Part shown: in pieces, positions 51,427 to 59,068 of the stretch
How positions within the stretch are numbered: position 1 is the first letter of the stretch
Layout of the letters: every line of letters begins with the position of its first letter
Source of the DNA: Alcaligenes faecalis
GTDB lineage: Bacteria; Pseudomonadota; Gammaproteobacteria; Burkholderiales; Burkholderiaceae_B
Direction: 5' to 3'
Assembly: GCF_009497775.1 (NCBI RefSeq)
Contig: NZ_CP031012.1
Coordinates: forward strand, 1,364,001 to 1,428,000
DNA length: 64,000 nt
The notes under the pieces: model-generated
Databases searched by the model: none
Told to the model about the DNA's origin: nothing
Seen by the model: the letters and a program-made list of their open reading frames with translations, nothing else
Position numbers and translations under genes: made by a program

Positions 51427-51597
51427 TTATTTTGGGCTGGCGGCAGATGCCATTAACCTTGCGCGTAAGTCGTTGAGCTGTGCCACAGTGCCGGACGACA
51501 AGACCCCGAGGGGAGCAAGGTTGACTGCTTCAGAAAGCGCTTCAATATCTGCTGTGGTGCCGGCATCCAGCGCCGAGACTTCTGCACTATTGTTCAT
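51427..51597 (-). CDS. Small phage ORF (56 aa)
   Basis: MNNSAEVSALDAGTTADIEA to a C-terminal LNDLRARLMASAASPK, helical and Ala-rich. It lies on the same strand as the repressor operon, downstream of its terminator and upstream of the OL-like sites. The ribosome site is weak. It is plausible but unproven. Confidence 0.4.
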   Translation of the reverse strand: MNNSAEVSALDAGTTADIEALSEAVNLAPLGVLSSGTVAQLNDLRARLMASAASPK

Positions 51598-51802
51598 ATC
51601 GCTATTGTTTTCTCATTCTCTTGGATCTGACAATTGCGCTCCGTCGGGCTCGATTGATCGGGCGCACCATTAGGCGGGGAGGATGTGGGAAAATATACTG
51701 TATATGTGTACAGTAGTTTAGGTCAAGCAAATCCGTTGCAGAAGAACTTGGAGAGACGCGTTTTTTGGGGGGCAGCCCTGCTGCTTTATTGGGTAGGCAT
51801 AA

Positions 51803-51822
51803 GAAAACCCGCAAAAGCGGGT
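51803..51822 (-). terminator. Terminator of the repressor (lysogeny) operon
   Basis: Minus-strand ACCCGC-TTTT-GCGGGT followed by TTTTCTT, about 55 nt after the VasI-like gene stop. Confidence 0.8.
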
Positions 51823-51876
51823 CTGGTTTGAAGCTCAGTTTCTCTAATGCGCTAGCTCATCAAGATGAGCTTGTTC

Positions 51877-52524
51877 CTACCATTTGCAGGCGGTCCGCAG
51901 TGGCTGTATAGCATATTCCAGGCCTGCAATGTTTAAGGAAAAGGTTACTGGCGAGTCATTAAATGGAGTGGCTTGGACAAGTAAGGTGTTGCCACCGTAC
52001 AGCCTCTTTATGAAAGGTATCGCTGAGTTACCACTCCATAGACCTAAGGCTTTGTTATCGGTCGAGTTTCTAGTTCGCAGGGAGAAGGCCTTCTGCTTGT
52101 CTACACGGAACGTGACCTGTCCATAGTTTTGGATATCTGTCATGTGAAGGCCGTCAAAGTTGATATAGGCGACGGTAGTGTTTTCTAGGCAACGCAACAC
52201 CAGGGTTGGTGTTGCGATACGGTTAAAGCGTCCGGCAACTGGTTCCTGAGCTCTAGTTCTTAGGAGCACTGTGGTGGTGTCATCAATTTTGGATTGGGAA
52301 ATAGATAGATCCCAATTATCCGGAGTAGAGCCACTATCCGTTAGTTCTTTTGTTGCTTGTTGATCAGCATTGGCCTGTTCACGCGCAGCAAGATTATCGA
52401 AGCACTCTAACCGTTTAATGCTATCGGTTAACGCAGAGCATGTAAGAATCTCCTTGTTAAGATCGGCTGCTAGAGACGGCGTCACTAGCAGGGCCGTTGT
52501 CAACGTAATTACCCCTCTTTTCAC
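51877..52524 (-). CDS. VasI/TagO-like exported protein in the lysogeny operon
   Basis: A 215-aa protein with a signal peptide (GVITLTTALLVTPSLAA). Its body matches the type VI secretion accessory VasI/TagO pattern: EILTCSALTDSIKRLECFDN, a WDLSISQSKIDDTTTVLLRT core, TPTLVLRCLENTTVAYINFD, NSAIPFIKRLYGGNTLLVQA, and a final LEYAIQPLRTACKW. The start is GTG 52524 with GGAGG just upstream. It is transcribed with cI, so it should be made in the lysogen. No type VI genes are in this window. The family also occurs outside type VI loci, so function is open: possibly lysogenic conversion or exclusion. Confidence 0.75.
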   Translation of the reverse strand: MKRGVITLTTALLVTPSLAADLNKEILTCSALTDSIKRLECFDNLAAREQANADQQATKELTDSGSTPDNWDLSISQSKIDDTTTVLLRTRAQEPVAGRFNRIATPTLVLRCLENTTVAYINFDGLHMTDIQNYGQVTFRVDKQKAFSLRTRNSTDNKALGLWSGNSAIPFIKRLYGGNTLLVQATPFNDSPVTFSLNIAGLEYAIQPLRTACKW

Positions 52525-52559
52525 ACTCCCTCCTCGGCAATGCAACATGGAAATTGACT

Positions 52560-52985
52560 TCAGTTTTTGGCTGAGCGGGCAGATTGCATCTGCTCTCTGA
52601 CTAGTTGGCGAGCATTCTCTATGGCAGAGGCGGTGCCTTCTGTCATCCACTGAGGCCTAGGATGATCACTTTCCCGCAATAGCAGGTCAACCATCGCGCG
52701 GGTTGCATCGTCTTGCTGGTTAAACCTTCGTAGTAAGGTTTCCATCTCTGGGTTATCGAGCAGTTCTACCGCGGCGATTTCTCGCGGCCCTTTTCCTTCC
52801 GCTAACCACCTGGCACTCACCTTATATAGGTATGCCAATAGAAACACATACCCCGATGTCTGGTAGTGGTCGTTTTCAAGCTCGGATAGCAGCGATTGGC
52901 CAATCCCAGTTCGACTAGCCACCTCTTTTTGGCTTAGTCCAATAGCCTTGCGAGCTTCACGTAATCTAGCGCCGAATGTACTCAT
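52560..52985 (-). CDS. Phage repressor, CI-like (XRE helix-turn-helix)
   Basis: A 141-aa repressor with an N-terminal XRE helix-turn-helix (FGARLREARKAIGLSQKEVA; SRTGIGQSLLSELENDHYQT) and a short C-terminal helical part. It has no S24/LexA autoprotease domain, so RecA-triggered self-cleavage is not expected. The start ATG 52985 lies within the first operator, implying autoregulation. It is divergent from the Cro-like gene across three operators. Confidence 0.9.
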   Translation of the reverse strand: MSTFGARLREARKAIGLSQKEVASRTGIGQSLLSELENDHYQTSGYVFLLAYLYKVSARWLAEGKGPREIAAVELLDNPEMETLLRRFNQQDDATRAMVDLLLRESDHPRPQWMTEGTASAIENARQLVREQMQSARSAKN

Positions 52986-53046
52986 ATCGGTATTCTGATA
53001 TAAAACAAGATCGGTTTGCCGATTGTTAATTAATCGGTATTCCGAT
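52985..53046. promoter_or_regulatory. OR-like triple operator between cI and cro
   Basis: Three dyads with pattern ATCGG-N4-CCGAT: TATCGG-TATT-CTGATA (52985-53000, one mismatch), ATCGG-TTTG-CCGAT (53010-53023) and ATCGG-TATT-CCGAT (53033-53046), spaced 23-24 bp centre to centre. The outer sites abut the cI and cro starts. Confidence 0.82.
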
Positions 53047-53058
53047 ATTATGTGCGGC

Positions 53059-53376
53059 ATGGACTGGAAAAATATCATTCAAAGCCTTCTGTCAGATGGG
53101 ATGACTCAAGCGCAAATTGCTAAAGCGGTAGGCGTTGCACAGCCCACAATTTCTGGGTTGTTGTCGGGGGCACAACGCGACATGAGATGGGAAAGTGGGA
53201 ACCGACTCATTTCGTTGTACCGCCAGAACTGCAAATCGGCGCAGAGGAACCCGCTTGATGTTGGTCCACTTGTTTTTGAGGAACCCCACATGCCCAACAC
53301 CCCTGATCCAAAACCCGACGACCGCATCCCCATCGGTCCCCCTGACTGCATTACGAGAGGGGGCGCACATGTCTAG
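53059..53376 (+). CDS. Cro-like regulator
   Basis: A 105-aa protein with an N-terminal helix-turn-helix (LLSDGMTQAQIAKAVGVAQP; TISGLLSGAQRDMRWESGNR) and a disordered Pro-rich C-terminus. It is the first rightward early gene and is divergent from cI, so it is the Cro equivalent. The start at ATG 53059 is preferred; ATG 53050 abuts the operator. Neither has a clear Shine-Dalgarno. Confidence 0.82.
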   Translation: MDWKNIIQSLLSDGMTQAQIAKAVGVAQPTISGLLSGAQRDMRWESGNRLISLYRQNCKSAQRNPLDVGPLVFEEPHMPNTPDPKPDDRIPIGPPDCITRGGAHV

Positions 53377-53623
53377 TTTCCCGCAACGCATCGCAGGACT
53401 TGCTGATTCCTGGATGAGGCGTAGCGGGTCTTCACTGAGCCACCGCCACATCCACAGTGCTTTGGATTTTGCAGTTGGAGCTGAGGGTCTCAGTGCTGAG
53501 GATCGCATTCTGCGAGCTGCAGCTTGTGATCTTTATGACGCCTTAAGCGCTGCCCCTGAGGGTCGGCAAGCCTTGAGTGATCTCGGTTTTAAGCCACTCC
53601 CTGAGAATCGAGAAGGTAAATGA
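53369..53623 (+). CDS. Phage hypothetical protein
   Basis: An 84-aa protein (SSFPQRIAGLADSWMRRSGS; DRILRAAACDLYDALSAAPE) whose start overlaps the end of the Cro-like gene by 8 nt. Its 3' end overlaps the convergent DUF2513-type gene by about 80 nt. The function is unknown. Confidence 0.6.
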   Translation: MSSFPQRIAGLADSWMRRSGSSLSHRHIHSALDFAVGAEGLSAEDRILRAAACDLYDALSAAPEGRQALSDLGFKPLPENREGK

Positions 53624-53913
53624 TGCGGATGGTTTTAGAACGGTTTCCTTTGCCTTTTTCCACAACGTATCGCTACGGATTTCGTCAGCAAAGTTACAGC
53701 CATCCCAAGTAAGGCGTTTTATCGCTGCGTTTGTGGTGCCTTCAAGGTAGTCGGTAATGGTCGCCTCTACGAGACCAGCTTGTTTCATCCATCTGGCGTG
53801 TTCAGCAAAAACAGCAGGGTCAATACCTTCCACGCTTTCGAGCCACTTTAGGGGGGGGGCAACTGCTCGGCAGCAAGTGTGATTTTACGAACCAAGTCCA
53901 TATCTCGCTTCAC
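53543..53913 (-). pseudogene. DUF2513-type protein, frameshifted at a C9 run
   Basis: GTG 53913, with AAGGA upstream, opens a DUF2513-like start (MKRDMDLVRKITLAAEQLPP). After nine C (53851-53859) this frame meets TAA. One extra C restores the frame into the downstream GIDPAVFAEHARWMKQAGLV ... LTWDGCNFADEIRSDTLWKK, giving 123 aa. DUF2513 proteins are small phage/chromosomal proteins of unknown function. It runs leftward inside the rightward early region. Confidence 0.72.
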
Positions 53914-53980
53914 GGTCAATTCCTTTCAGAAAAGTTTAGTTACTTGCATCTCTAAGCATAGCTGATCGGGATTGACCACC

Positions 53981-54211
53981 TCAATGAACGGTAACGGCCC
54001 CGAGTTCACCCAGGCCATGCAGTTCATTCCAAACGAGCCGGTCGTAGATGCCGGTTATGTGGTCATCGGTAGGACAGTTGAAGACCTGGTACGCCAGCTC
54101 AGTAGCCCTATCAATGATTTCAAAGCGGGGGAGTTCATTTTTATCCATCCCCGCATTTTCAGTTTCACGACCGATTTTTTCCATTTGTAGTTCCCACTCC
54201 GTATCAATCAC
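53981..54211 (-). CDS. Small phage protein
   Basis: A 76-aa protein (FEIIDRATELAYQVFNCPTD; HITGIYDRLVWNELHGLGEL). The start is GTG 54211, or ATG 54184. It lies on the opposite strand to the rightward early genes, next to the DUF2513-type gene. The function is unknown. Confidence 0.5.
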   Translation of the reverse strand: MIDTEWELQMEKIGRETENAGMDKNELPRFEIIDRATELAYQVFNCPTDDHITGIYDRLVWNELHGLGELGAVTVH

Positions 54212-54287
54212 TACGCACTTTTCACACTTTTACTGTAGCGATTACCAGGAGGGGGCGAAACGCTGAAATACACAGGAGTTCAGCCCA

Positions 54288-54809
54288 ATGACAAGACGTT
54301 TTTCTTCCTTGAACTGGCGGGACGCGCTTTACAGTGCCGTCCGTCAGGCCCCAGGCGGCGTTGGCGCGGCTGCCGTATTTCTCTCTGACCGTCGCGGCCT
54401 GTCGATCCATCCCGAGTCCCTGCGCCGGAAACTCACTGGTGGTGAGCAATTGGACATCGACATGGCCTTCTTGCTCACCGAATGGCTGGAAGAGCTGGCC
54501 GACTGCCGTGAAAGCGCCCGTGATTGGCTCATCGCAGCGGCTCAGCAGGGCGGATTGCATGTAGTTGATCTCCCACCAGAGCCGGTCGGAGGATTCGACA
54601 ACGAGGCCAGTGCTCTGAACGAGAAGGCACTGAAAGCTGCCGCTGAGCTCGGCGAAATGTGTAGCGCAATCACAGGCACAACAGCAGACGGTCGTGTGAC
54701 TCATGAAGAGCGTGAGCGTGTGGTGGCCAAAGCCTTGGACCTGATCCGCCTGTGCTTTCGCATCATCCGCAACGTGACCCGCTGGCACCGTAAGGAGGTC
54801 TCAGCATGA
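54288..54809 (+). CDS. Phage regulatory protein of the CII (CP76-like) family
   Basis: A 173-aa protein resembling phage regulatory CII proteins of the CP76 type (WRDALYSAVRQAPGGVGAAA; GLSIHPESLRRKLTGGEQLD; a helical C-terminus with DGRVTHEERERVVAKALDLI). These choose between lysis and lysogeny or activate early genes. The start at ATG 54288 lacks a strong SD (CAGGAGTTC lies 14 nt upstream). It is coupled to the next gene by 4 nt. Confidence 0.75.
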   Translation: MTRRFSSLNWRDALYSAVRQAPGGVGAAAVFLSDRRGLSIHPESLRRKLTGGEQLDIDMAFLLTEWLEELADCRESARDWLIAAAQQGGLHVVDLPPEPVGGFDNEASALNEKALKAAAELGEMCSAITGTTADGRVTHEERERVVAKALDLIRLCFRIIRNVTRWHRKEVSA

Positions 54810-55066
54810 CCAAGGCACCTTACGGCACTTACTACACCGACCTGTATAAGCTCGGCTGGTTCAACAGCCCCCAGGTATGCAAGGTTCTGAAAGTCGCTTT
54901 CGACCAAGAGCCGCATGAGCGCCAGCGGCAGATTAAAGAAAAGCTGTATGCAGAGTTCGGCACCGACAGCCTGGCCAAGGTGAGCCCACAGCACTTTGTG
55001 CGCGTTCTGGACGGCATGGGCCTGTTCTTCACGCTGCCAACCTCTTTGAAGGATCAATTGCGATGA
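54806..55066 (+). CDS. Phage hypothetical protein
   Basis: An 86-aa protein (YYTDLYKLGWFNSPQVCKVL; KEKLYAEFGTDSLAKVSPQH). Helical and soluble, with overlaps on both sides. The function is unknown. Confidence 0.65.
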   Translation: MTKAPYGTYYTDLYKLGWFNSPQVCKVLKVAFDQEPHERQRQIKEKLYAEFGTDSLAKVSPQHFVRVLDGMGLFFTLPTSLKDQLR

Positions 55067-55197
55067 AGGCCTTAGAAACACTGACAGCACTGTTCAGCGG
55101 CTACCCCATGCCTTTGTGGGCAGCACTGACAGCAACAAGCATTGTCATGGGCGCATCACTGTGGATTGCTTTGGGGAAGATCGATGAAAAAAACTGA
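55063..55197 (+). CDS. Small phage membrane protein (44 aa)
   Basis: ATG 55063 overlaps the upstream stop (ATGA). The 44-aa product has one membrane helix (MPLWAALTATSIVMGASLWI) and a charged tail (KIDEKN). Its end overlaps the next gene's start by 14 nt, so it is a real link in the coupled chain. Confidence 0.6.
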   Translation: MKALETLTALFSGYPMPLWAALTATSIVMGASLWIALGKIDEKN

Positions 55198-55708
55198 TCT
55201 CCCCCAGCGTACCCAGCTGCAGCGCCGACATGCACTCAAGCGCAGTGCATTCAAGGCAAAGCCAAAGCAAAAGAAGGGCCCCAGCATGCCCATGGTCGTC
55301 GCCAAGCTCGTAGGCACCCTTTTCAAGCACCAGCCCAAACTGCCGGCCGTTTTCCGCTCTGAGCAGCACCGTCGCAACGTCGCGGCACTGCCATGCGCCA
55401 ACTGCGGCCGCTGGCACCGGTCCCAAGCTGCCCACATGAATGGCGTTGAGTTTGGCAAAGGGTTGGGCCTGAAAGTATCTGACGCTTTGATGTTCCCGCT
55501 GTGTACCGATAACGCCTGGGGGCGCGGCTGCCACAGCAAGCTCGACCAGGGCGGCATCTACGACAAAGACACCGCAGTGGGTCTGCAGATCGCCTGGCTG
55601 CACCAGACACGCGATGAATTGAAACGCTTGGGCCAATGGCCCGAGCAAGCCGACCGCGACGTAGAGACATTCGTGGGGGCGTATTTGAGGAGGCAGGTGA
55701 CATGCTAA
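55184..55708 (+). CDS. DUF1364/YbcO-like putative HNH-type nuclease
   Basis: A 174-aa protein with a very basic N-terminus (LQRRHALKRSAFKAKPKQKK). A metal-binding core follows: LPCANCGRWHRSQAAHMN, a later PLCTDN and GRGCHSKLDQGG, i.e. Cys-x2-Cys ... His ... Cys ... Cys-His. This is the pattern of YbcO/DUF1364 phage nucleases of the lambda nin region. The start at ATG 55184 (MKKTDLPQ) overlaps the small membrane ORF. DNA-cleaving activity is inferred. Confidence 0.7.
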   Translation: MKKTDLPQRTQLQRRHALKRSAFKAKPKQKKGPSMPMVVAKLVGTLFKHQPKLPAVFRSEQHRRNVAALPCANCGRWHRSQAAHMNGVEFGKGLGLKVSDALMFPLCTDNAWGRGCHSKLDQGGIYDKDTAVGLQIAWLHQTRDELKRLGQWPEQADRDVETFVGAYLRRQVTC

Positions 55709-56592
55709 GTGCATCCGACCTGATGCGCACGATAGGGCGTCCAATTGCCTATCACCCCGCCTTGGCCCGAATGGTTGGAGGCGTTAATGCGGCCATCTTC
55801 CTGTCTCAGCTTATCTACTGGGATGAACGCATGGAAGACGCCGAGCTGGGCGTGTACAAGACCGCAGAACAATGGGAGGCAGAAACGGGCTTGTCCGCTA
55901 AAGAGCAGGCCACAGCGCGTCGTCAGCTCCGTGCCCGTGGTCTTATCACCGAAACCCACAAGCGTATCGAGCACAAGCTGTACTTCAAACTCGACCGAGA
56001 TGCGTTTGACAGTCTGGTTTCCGAGGCCGTCGAGGGGGCGCAAAACAGTGGAAACCCCGAACGCCAAAACGGCGATTCCCGAAACGCCAAAAGGCAATTC
56101 GGGAACAGCGAAAAGGCAATTACCGAAACCCCCAAAGCGGAACTCCCGAACTCCTCAAACGGCAGTTCGTTAATAAAGACAGAGATTACTACAGAGACTA
56201 CAGAAGAAAAAAATACCAAAAAAGAAAGTTCGCCAGCCTTCAGCTTCGAGCACTGGCCTGTGAATCCTTCGCCAGAAGTCTGGGCCGATTACCTGCAGCA
56301 CCGCAAAGCGATCAAAGCGCCGTTGACCCAGACTGCTGCAAACCGCTTGGGGGCGGAAGCGCATAAAGCCCAGGCTGCAGGGTTCAGTGTTGATGACTTC
56401 CTGGCCGAGTGCATGCTGCGTGGCTGGCGGGGAGGGAAAGCCGACTGGCTAACGCGGGGGATGTCGCAGGACCAGCAAGGGGGCGGGCAAGCGGCTCGGG
56501 GTGGAAAGTTTGACCCGAATGCGTTTCTGGAGCAGCGACGCAAAGATCGGATGAAGGGATGCCAAGGAGGTGGTGATGTTGTCGACGTTTGA
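55702..56592 (+). CDS. Phage replication protein O-like
   Basis: A 296-aa protein with an N-terminal winged-helix part (MRTIGRPIAYHPALARMVGG; AAIFLSQLIYWDERMEDAEL; KTAEQWEAETGLSAKEQATA). A Ser/Asn/Glu-rich linker with direct sequence redundancy (GNPERQNGD, RNAKRQFGN) follows, then a C-terminal domain (WADYLQHRKAIKAPLTQTAA). This is the usual plan for phage origin-binding O-like proteins. The redundant linker DNA (about 56040-56140) could be the iteron-bearing origin, as in lambda O. It overlaps the P-like gene by 17 nt. Confidence 0.75.
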   Translation: MLSASDLMRTIGRPIAYHPALARMVGGVNAAIFLSQLIYWDERMEDAELGVYKTAEQWEAETGLSAKEQATARRQLRARGLITETHKRIEHKLYFKLDRDAFDSLVSEAVEGAQNSGNPERQNGDSRNAKRQFGNSEKAITETPKAELPNSSNGSSLIKTEITTETTEEKNTKKESSPAFSFEHWPVNPSPEVWADYLQHRKAIKAPLTQTAANRLGAEAHKAQAAGFSVDDFLAECMLRGWRGGKADWLTRGMSQDQQGGGQAARGGKFDPNAFLEQRRKDRMKGCQGGGDVVDV

Positions 56593-57283
56593 GCGTGAAA
56601 GTGCCTGGCTCAAGCCAGTGCCCAAGCTGGATGGCAAAACGCTGATGGAGCACCTGTACGCTCGGATGGACGGCCTGTACCCCGGCAAGTGGAAATCCAA
56701 TTTTGTGGGCGAGGCAGCCATGTCGAACTGGGAGCAGGCGTGGGCTGAAGCATTCGATGAGGAAGACATTGTGCCGGTGGATGTTGCTTTGGGGATCCAG
56801 AACAGCCGACGCATGTACGACTGGCCACCAAGCCTGACCGAGTTCTTGCGAGCCTGCCGTCCCTACCTGGAGCCGGACGTAGCGTTTTTTGAAGCAGTGC
56901 GGGGTATGCAAGCGCGAGAGCGTGGTGAGCGTGGCGAGTGGTCACACCCTGCGATCTTTCACGCCGCTGCAATTGTTGGCCGGTTTGATCTGCTCAACCA
57001 AGCCTACCAGCAGATGGAAGGGCGCTGGAAGAAAGCGCTTCATGCCCAACTGGCCCTGGGGGCGTGGCCCGACATTCCCGACCCAGCGCCAGCACTGCCA
57101 GCGCCATCAAGCGCGGCGCAGACTGAGCAGGGGACCAAGGCTATGCGTGAAATGGCTCAGCGAGCAATCAGCCGGAAAGGGAAGGATCACAAGGCGTGGG
57201 CAAAGGGAATCGTGGCTAATCCCAAGGGGCGGTCTCCCGCAATCGTTCGTATGGCCCAAGCAGCAGTAGGGGAGGCCGCATGA
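56576..57283 (+). CDS. Phage replication protein P-like
   Basis: A 235-aa protein (LYARMDGLYPGKWKSNFVGE; AMSNWEQAWAEAFDEEDIVP; YDWPPSLTEFLRACRPYL). It resembles lambda P-type helicase loaders that recruit the host DnaB, with a conserved WPP segment. The position after the O-like gene is standard. The start at ATG 56576 follows AGGAGG by 5 nt. The C-terminus is Ala/Lys-rich. Confidence 0.72.
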   Translation: MLSTFERESAWLKPVPKLDGKTLMEHLYARMDGLYPGKWKSNFVGEAAMSNWEQAWAEAFDEEDIVPVDVALGIQNSRRMYDWPPSLTEFLRACRPYLEPDVAFFEAVRGMQARERGERGEWSHPAIFHAAAIVGRFDLLNQAYQQMEGRWKKALHAQLALGAWPDIPDPAPALPAPSSAAQTEQGTKAMREMAQRAISRKGKDHKAWAKGIVANPKGRSPAIVRMAQAAVGEAA

Positions 57284-57660
57284 CCGAAGCGACCGCATTA
57301 ACTCTGGTGCTGCCTTGGCCTGATATGCGTTTGATGCCCAATCGCAAGAATGGCCGGCACTGGGGCGGCGTCCAGTCGGCCAAGGAGCAGGCAAGACGTG
57401 ATGGGCGTGTGGCGGCAACCGTTGAGCTGGGGCGACGTCGCTTTATCGGTGGGGAGCGCATCCCAGTGAAAGTGACTTTCATGTCGCCGGATCGCAGAGG
57501 GCGAGACCTGGACAACCTGTTGGCCTGCATCAAGCCGCAGATCGACGGTATCGCCAAAGCTCTGGGAGTGGATGACAAACGGTTTCGACCGCTGATTGTG
57601 GATGATGGACTGGACCCAGCCAAGCGCGGGTATCTGAAGATTGAAGTGGGGGATGTATGA
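57280..57660 (+). CDS. rusA: RusA-family Holliday junction resolvase
   Basis: RusA cleaves four-way junctions during phage recombination. The 126-aa protein has the family marks: PWPDMRLMPNRKNGRHWGG, PVKVTFMSPDRRGRDLDNLL and KPQIDGIAKALGVDDKRF...VDDG, including the conserved Asp residues that bind metal. It overlaps both neighbours by 4 nt. Confidence 0.9.
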   Translation: MTEATALTLVLPWPDMRLMPNRKNGRHWGGVQSAKEQARRDGRVAATVELGRRRFIGGERIPVKVTFMSPDRRGRDLDNLLACIKPQIDGIAKALGVDDKRFRPLIVDDGLDPAKRGYLKIEVGDV

Positions 57661-58040
57661 AGACGAGGCTTGAGATCCTGCTGGGTGAGTGGGGATGTTG
57701 GAAGCGAGGGGAAAATCGGTCAGCCCTCGGGTTGCCGTCTCAGTCAGCATTTCAGAATATGCGTGTTGATGGGATGTGCGCACCAGAAGCTGAGGCGCTG
57801 CTTGTGGATGATGAGTTGCGGCGTTTGGATGGCTGGATTGACACACTCTATCCAGACGCCAAGGCTGTAGTGATTGCGCAGTATGTATGGCCGGGGCTGG
57901 TAAAGCAAAAGATAGATCGTCTCGGGCTCTCACGGCCAACCTATTACTTCCGGCTAGAGTTTGCAATGAAGCAGCTTGACCACCTCATGTATGGCGTACC
58001 AACTAAAGTGTCTAGACAGGTTGCCCAAGCGTCTAGATGA
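57657..58040 (+). CDS. Q-like antiterminator/late regulator (tentative)
   Basis: A 127-aa helical protein (WKRGENRSALGLPSQSAFQN; ELRRLDGWIDTLYPDAKAVV; KIDRLGLSRPTYYFRLEFAM). The second half looks like a sigma-70 region-4/HTH, as in many phage Q-type late regulators. The place between rusA and the packaging genes, before a terminator, fits a Q antiterminator. Confidence 0.6.
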   Translation: MKTRLEILLGEWGCWKRGENRSALGLPSQSAFQNMRVDGMCAPEAEALLVDDELRRLDGWIDTLYPDAKAVVIAQYVWPGLVKQKIDRLGLSRPTYYFRLEFAMKQLDHLMYGVPTKVSRQVAQASR

Positions 58041-58095
58041 AATCATACTGTTTCCCGTAGGCTGGATATTGCTCAGCCTGAAGATTGAAGAACCA

Positions 58096-58124
58096 AGCCC
58101 TGCCGGAAACGGTGGGGCTTTTTG
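58096..58124 (+). terminator. Terminator between the Q-like gene and late genes
   Basis: AGCCCTGCC / GGTGGGGCT stem (with wobble pairs, 6-nt loop) followed by TTTTTGTTT. It is the expected tR'-like target for a Q antiterminator. Confidence 0.65.
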
Positions 58125-58144
58125 TTTGGGGCAAGGTGAGCGGC

Positions 58145-58489
58145 GTGAACGGTAAACCGGTGAGAGTCCCCAGTTGGCGGTCAGACCGGCGTACCGCTGC
58201 TGAGCGTGGTTATGGCAGTAGGTGGCGTAAGGCACGGGAAGCATTCCTGCGCGACTATCCGCTATGTCAGTACTGCAAGGAAGACGGAAAGGTCGAGCCT
58301 GCCACTGTGGTGAACCACATTAAACCTCACAGAGGCGACCAGGGGCTGTTCTGGGATCGAGCCAACTGGCAGGCGGTATGTAAGCTGCATCATGACAGCA
58401 CCATTGCCAGGGAAGAGGCGAGAGGAACCAGAGTTGGCGGCGATGAGTCTGGCCAGCCTTTGGACCGAGGGTCGCACTGGTATCGATAG
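58145..58489 (+). CDS. HNH endonuclease of the packaging module
   Basis: A 114-aa HNH nuclease: RRTAAERGYGSRWRKAREAF, then LCQYCKEDGK (Cys-x2-Cys), TVVNHIKPHRGD (catalytic His) and WQAVCKLHHDSTIA. Such HNH proteins partner the large terminase of HK97-like phages for specific end cleavage. The start at GTG 58145 is favoured by AGGTGA 6 nt upstream and avoids the terminator hairpin. Confidence 0.88.
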   Translation: MNGKPVRVPSWRSDRRTAAERGYGSRWRKAREAFLRDYPLCQYCKEDGKVEPATVVNHIKPHRGDQGLFWDRANWQAVCKLHHDSTIAREEARGTRVGGDESGQPLDRGSHWYR

Positions 58490-58594
58490 GGGGGGGCGGG
58501 TCAAAAGTCTAGTGCAAATCCGGAGGAGACCGCGCCCCCAGTCTCGCTTTATCGCTAACTCACTTTTTCTCCCGCGCGCGCGCGAGCTGCAGCC

Positions 58595-59068
58595 ATGACA
58601 CGACGACAACGCGTTGATACCGTGAAAGGCGCCGTGACCACCATGGCCGGCGCAGTAAATGAAATTGAAGTTCCCGAGCATGTGCTGGTGCCTGAGGCAG
58701 CCATGAAGTTTTGGCGTTCCATTACAAAGGCTCGTGCCGCCGACCGCTGGAACGATTCTGATCTGGAAGTGGCTGCCGAGCTGGCTCGTACAAAGGCCAG
58801 CATTGAGCGACTGAATATCGACCTAGCCGAGGAGGGCGACGTAATCACCAATGAACGCGGCACTCCTATCGTGAATCCAAAACACAGTTTGCTTGAGACG
58901 TTGACTCGACGAATGGTCGCGCTGTCTCGCATGCTGCAGGTCCACGCTGAGGCTACGCAAGGAAAGAGCCGCGAACAAGTTAAAGGCAACCGGGCGCAGG
59001 CAGAGGCGGCCACTGCTGCAGAGAAAGTACAAGGCGGCCTGATTCCTGGATTACGCGTGGTGTCGTGA
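58595..59068 (+). CDS. terS: Terminase small subunit (P27 family)
   Basis: A 157-aa P27-type small terminase that recognises the phage pac/cos DNA: VPEAAMKFWRSITKARAADR, ELARTKASIERLNIDLAEEG, ERGTPIVNPKHSLLETLTRR. It overlaps the large-subunit start (GTGA). The 100 nt before it hold a run of eight G and an alternating GC tract. Confidence 0.88.
   Translation: MTRRQRVDTVKGAVTTMAGAVNEIEVPEHVLVPEAAMKFWRSITKARAADRWNDSDLEVAAELARTKASIERLNIDLAEEGDVITNERGTPIVNPKHSLLETLTRRMVALSRMLQVHAEATQGKSREQVKGNRAQAEAATAAEKVQGGLIPGLRVVS

Noticed and set aside
51404..51673. An 89-codon plus-strand frame
   Set aside because: No start signal; the minus strand offers a more coherent 56-aa frame.
58490..58594. G8 run and alternating CGCGCG tract before terS as a possible frameshift or gene extension
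   Set aside because: It lies between two complete genes. No conserved protein segment is interrupted.
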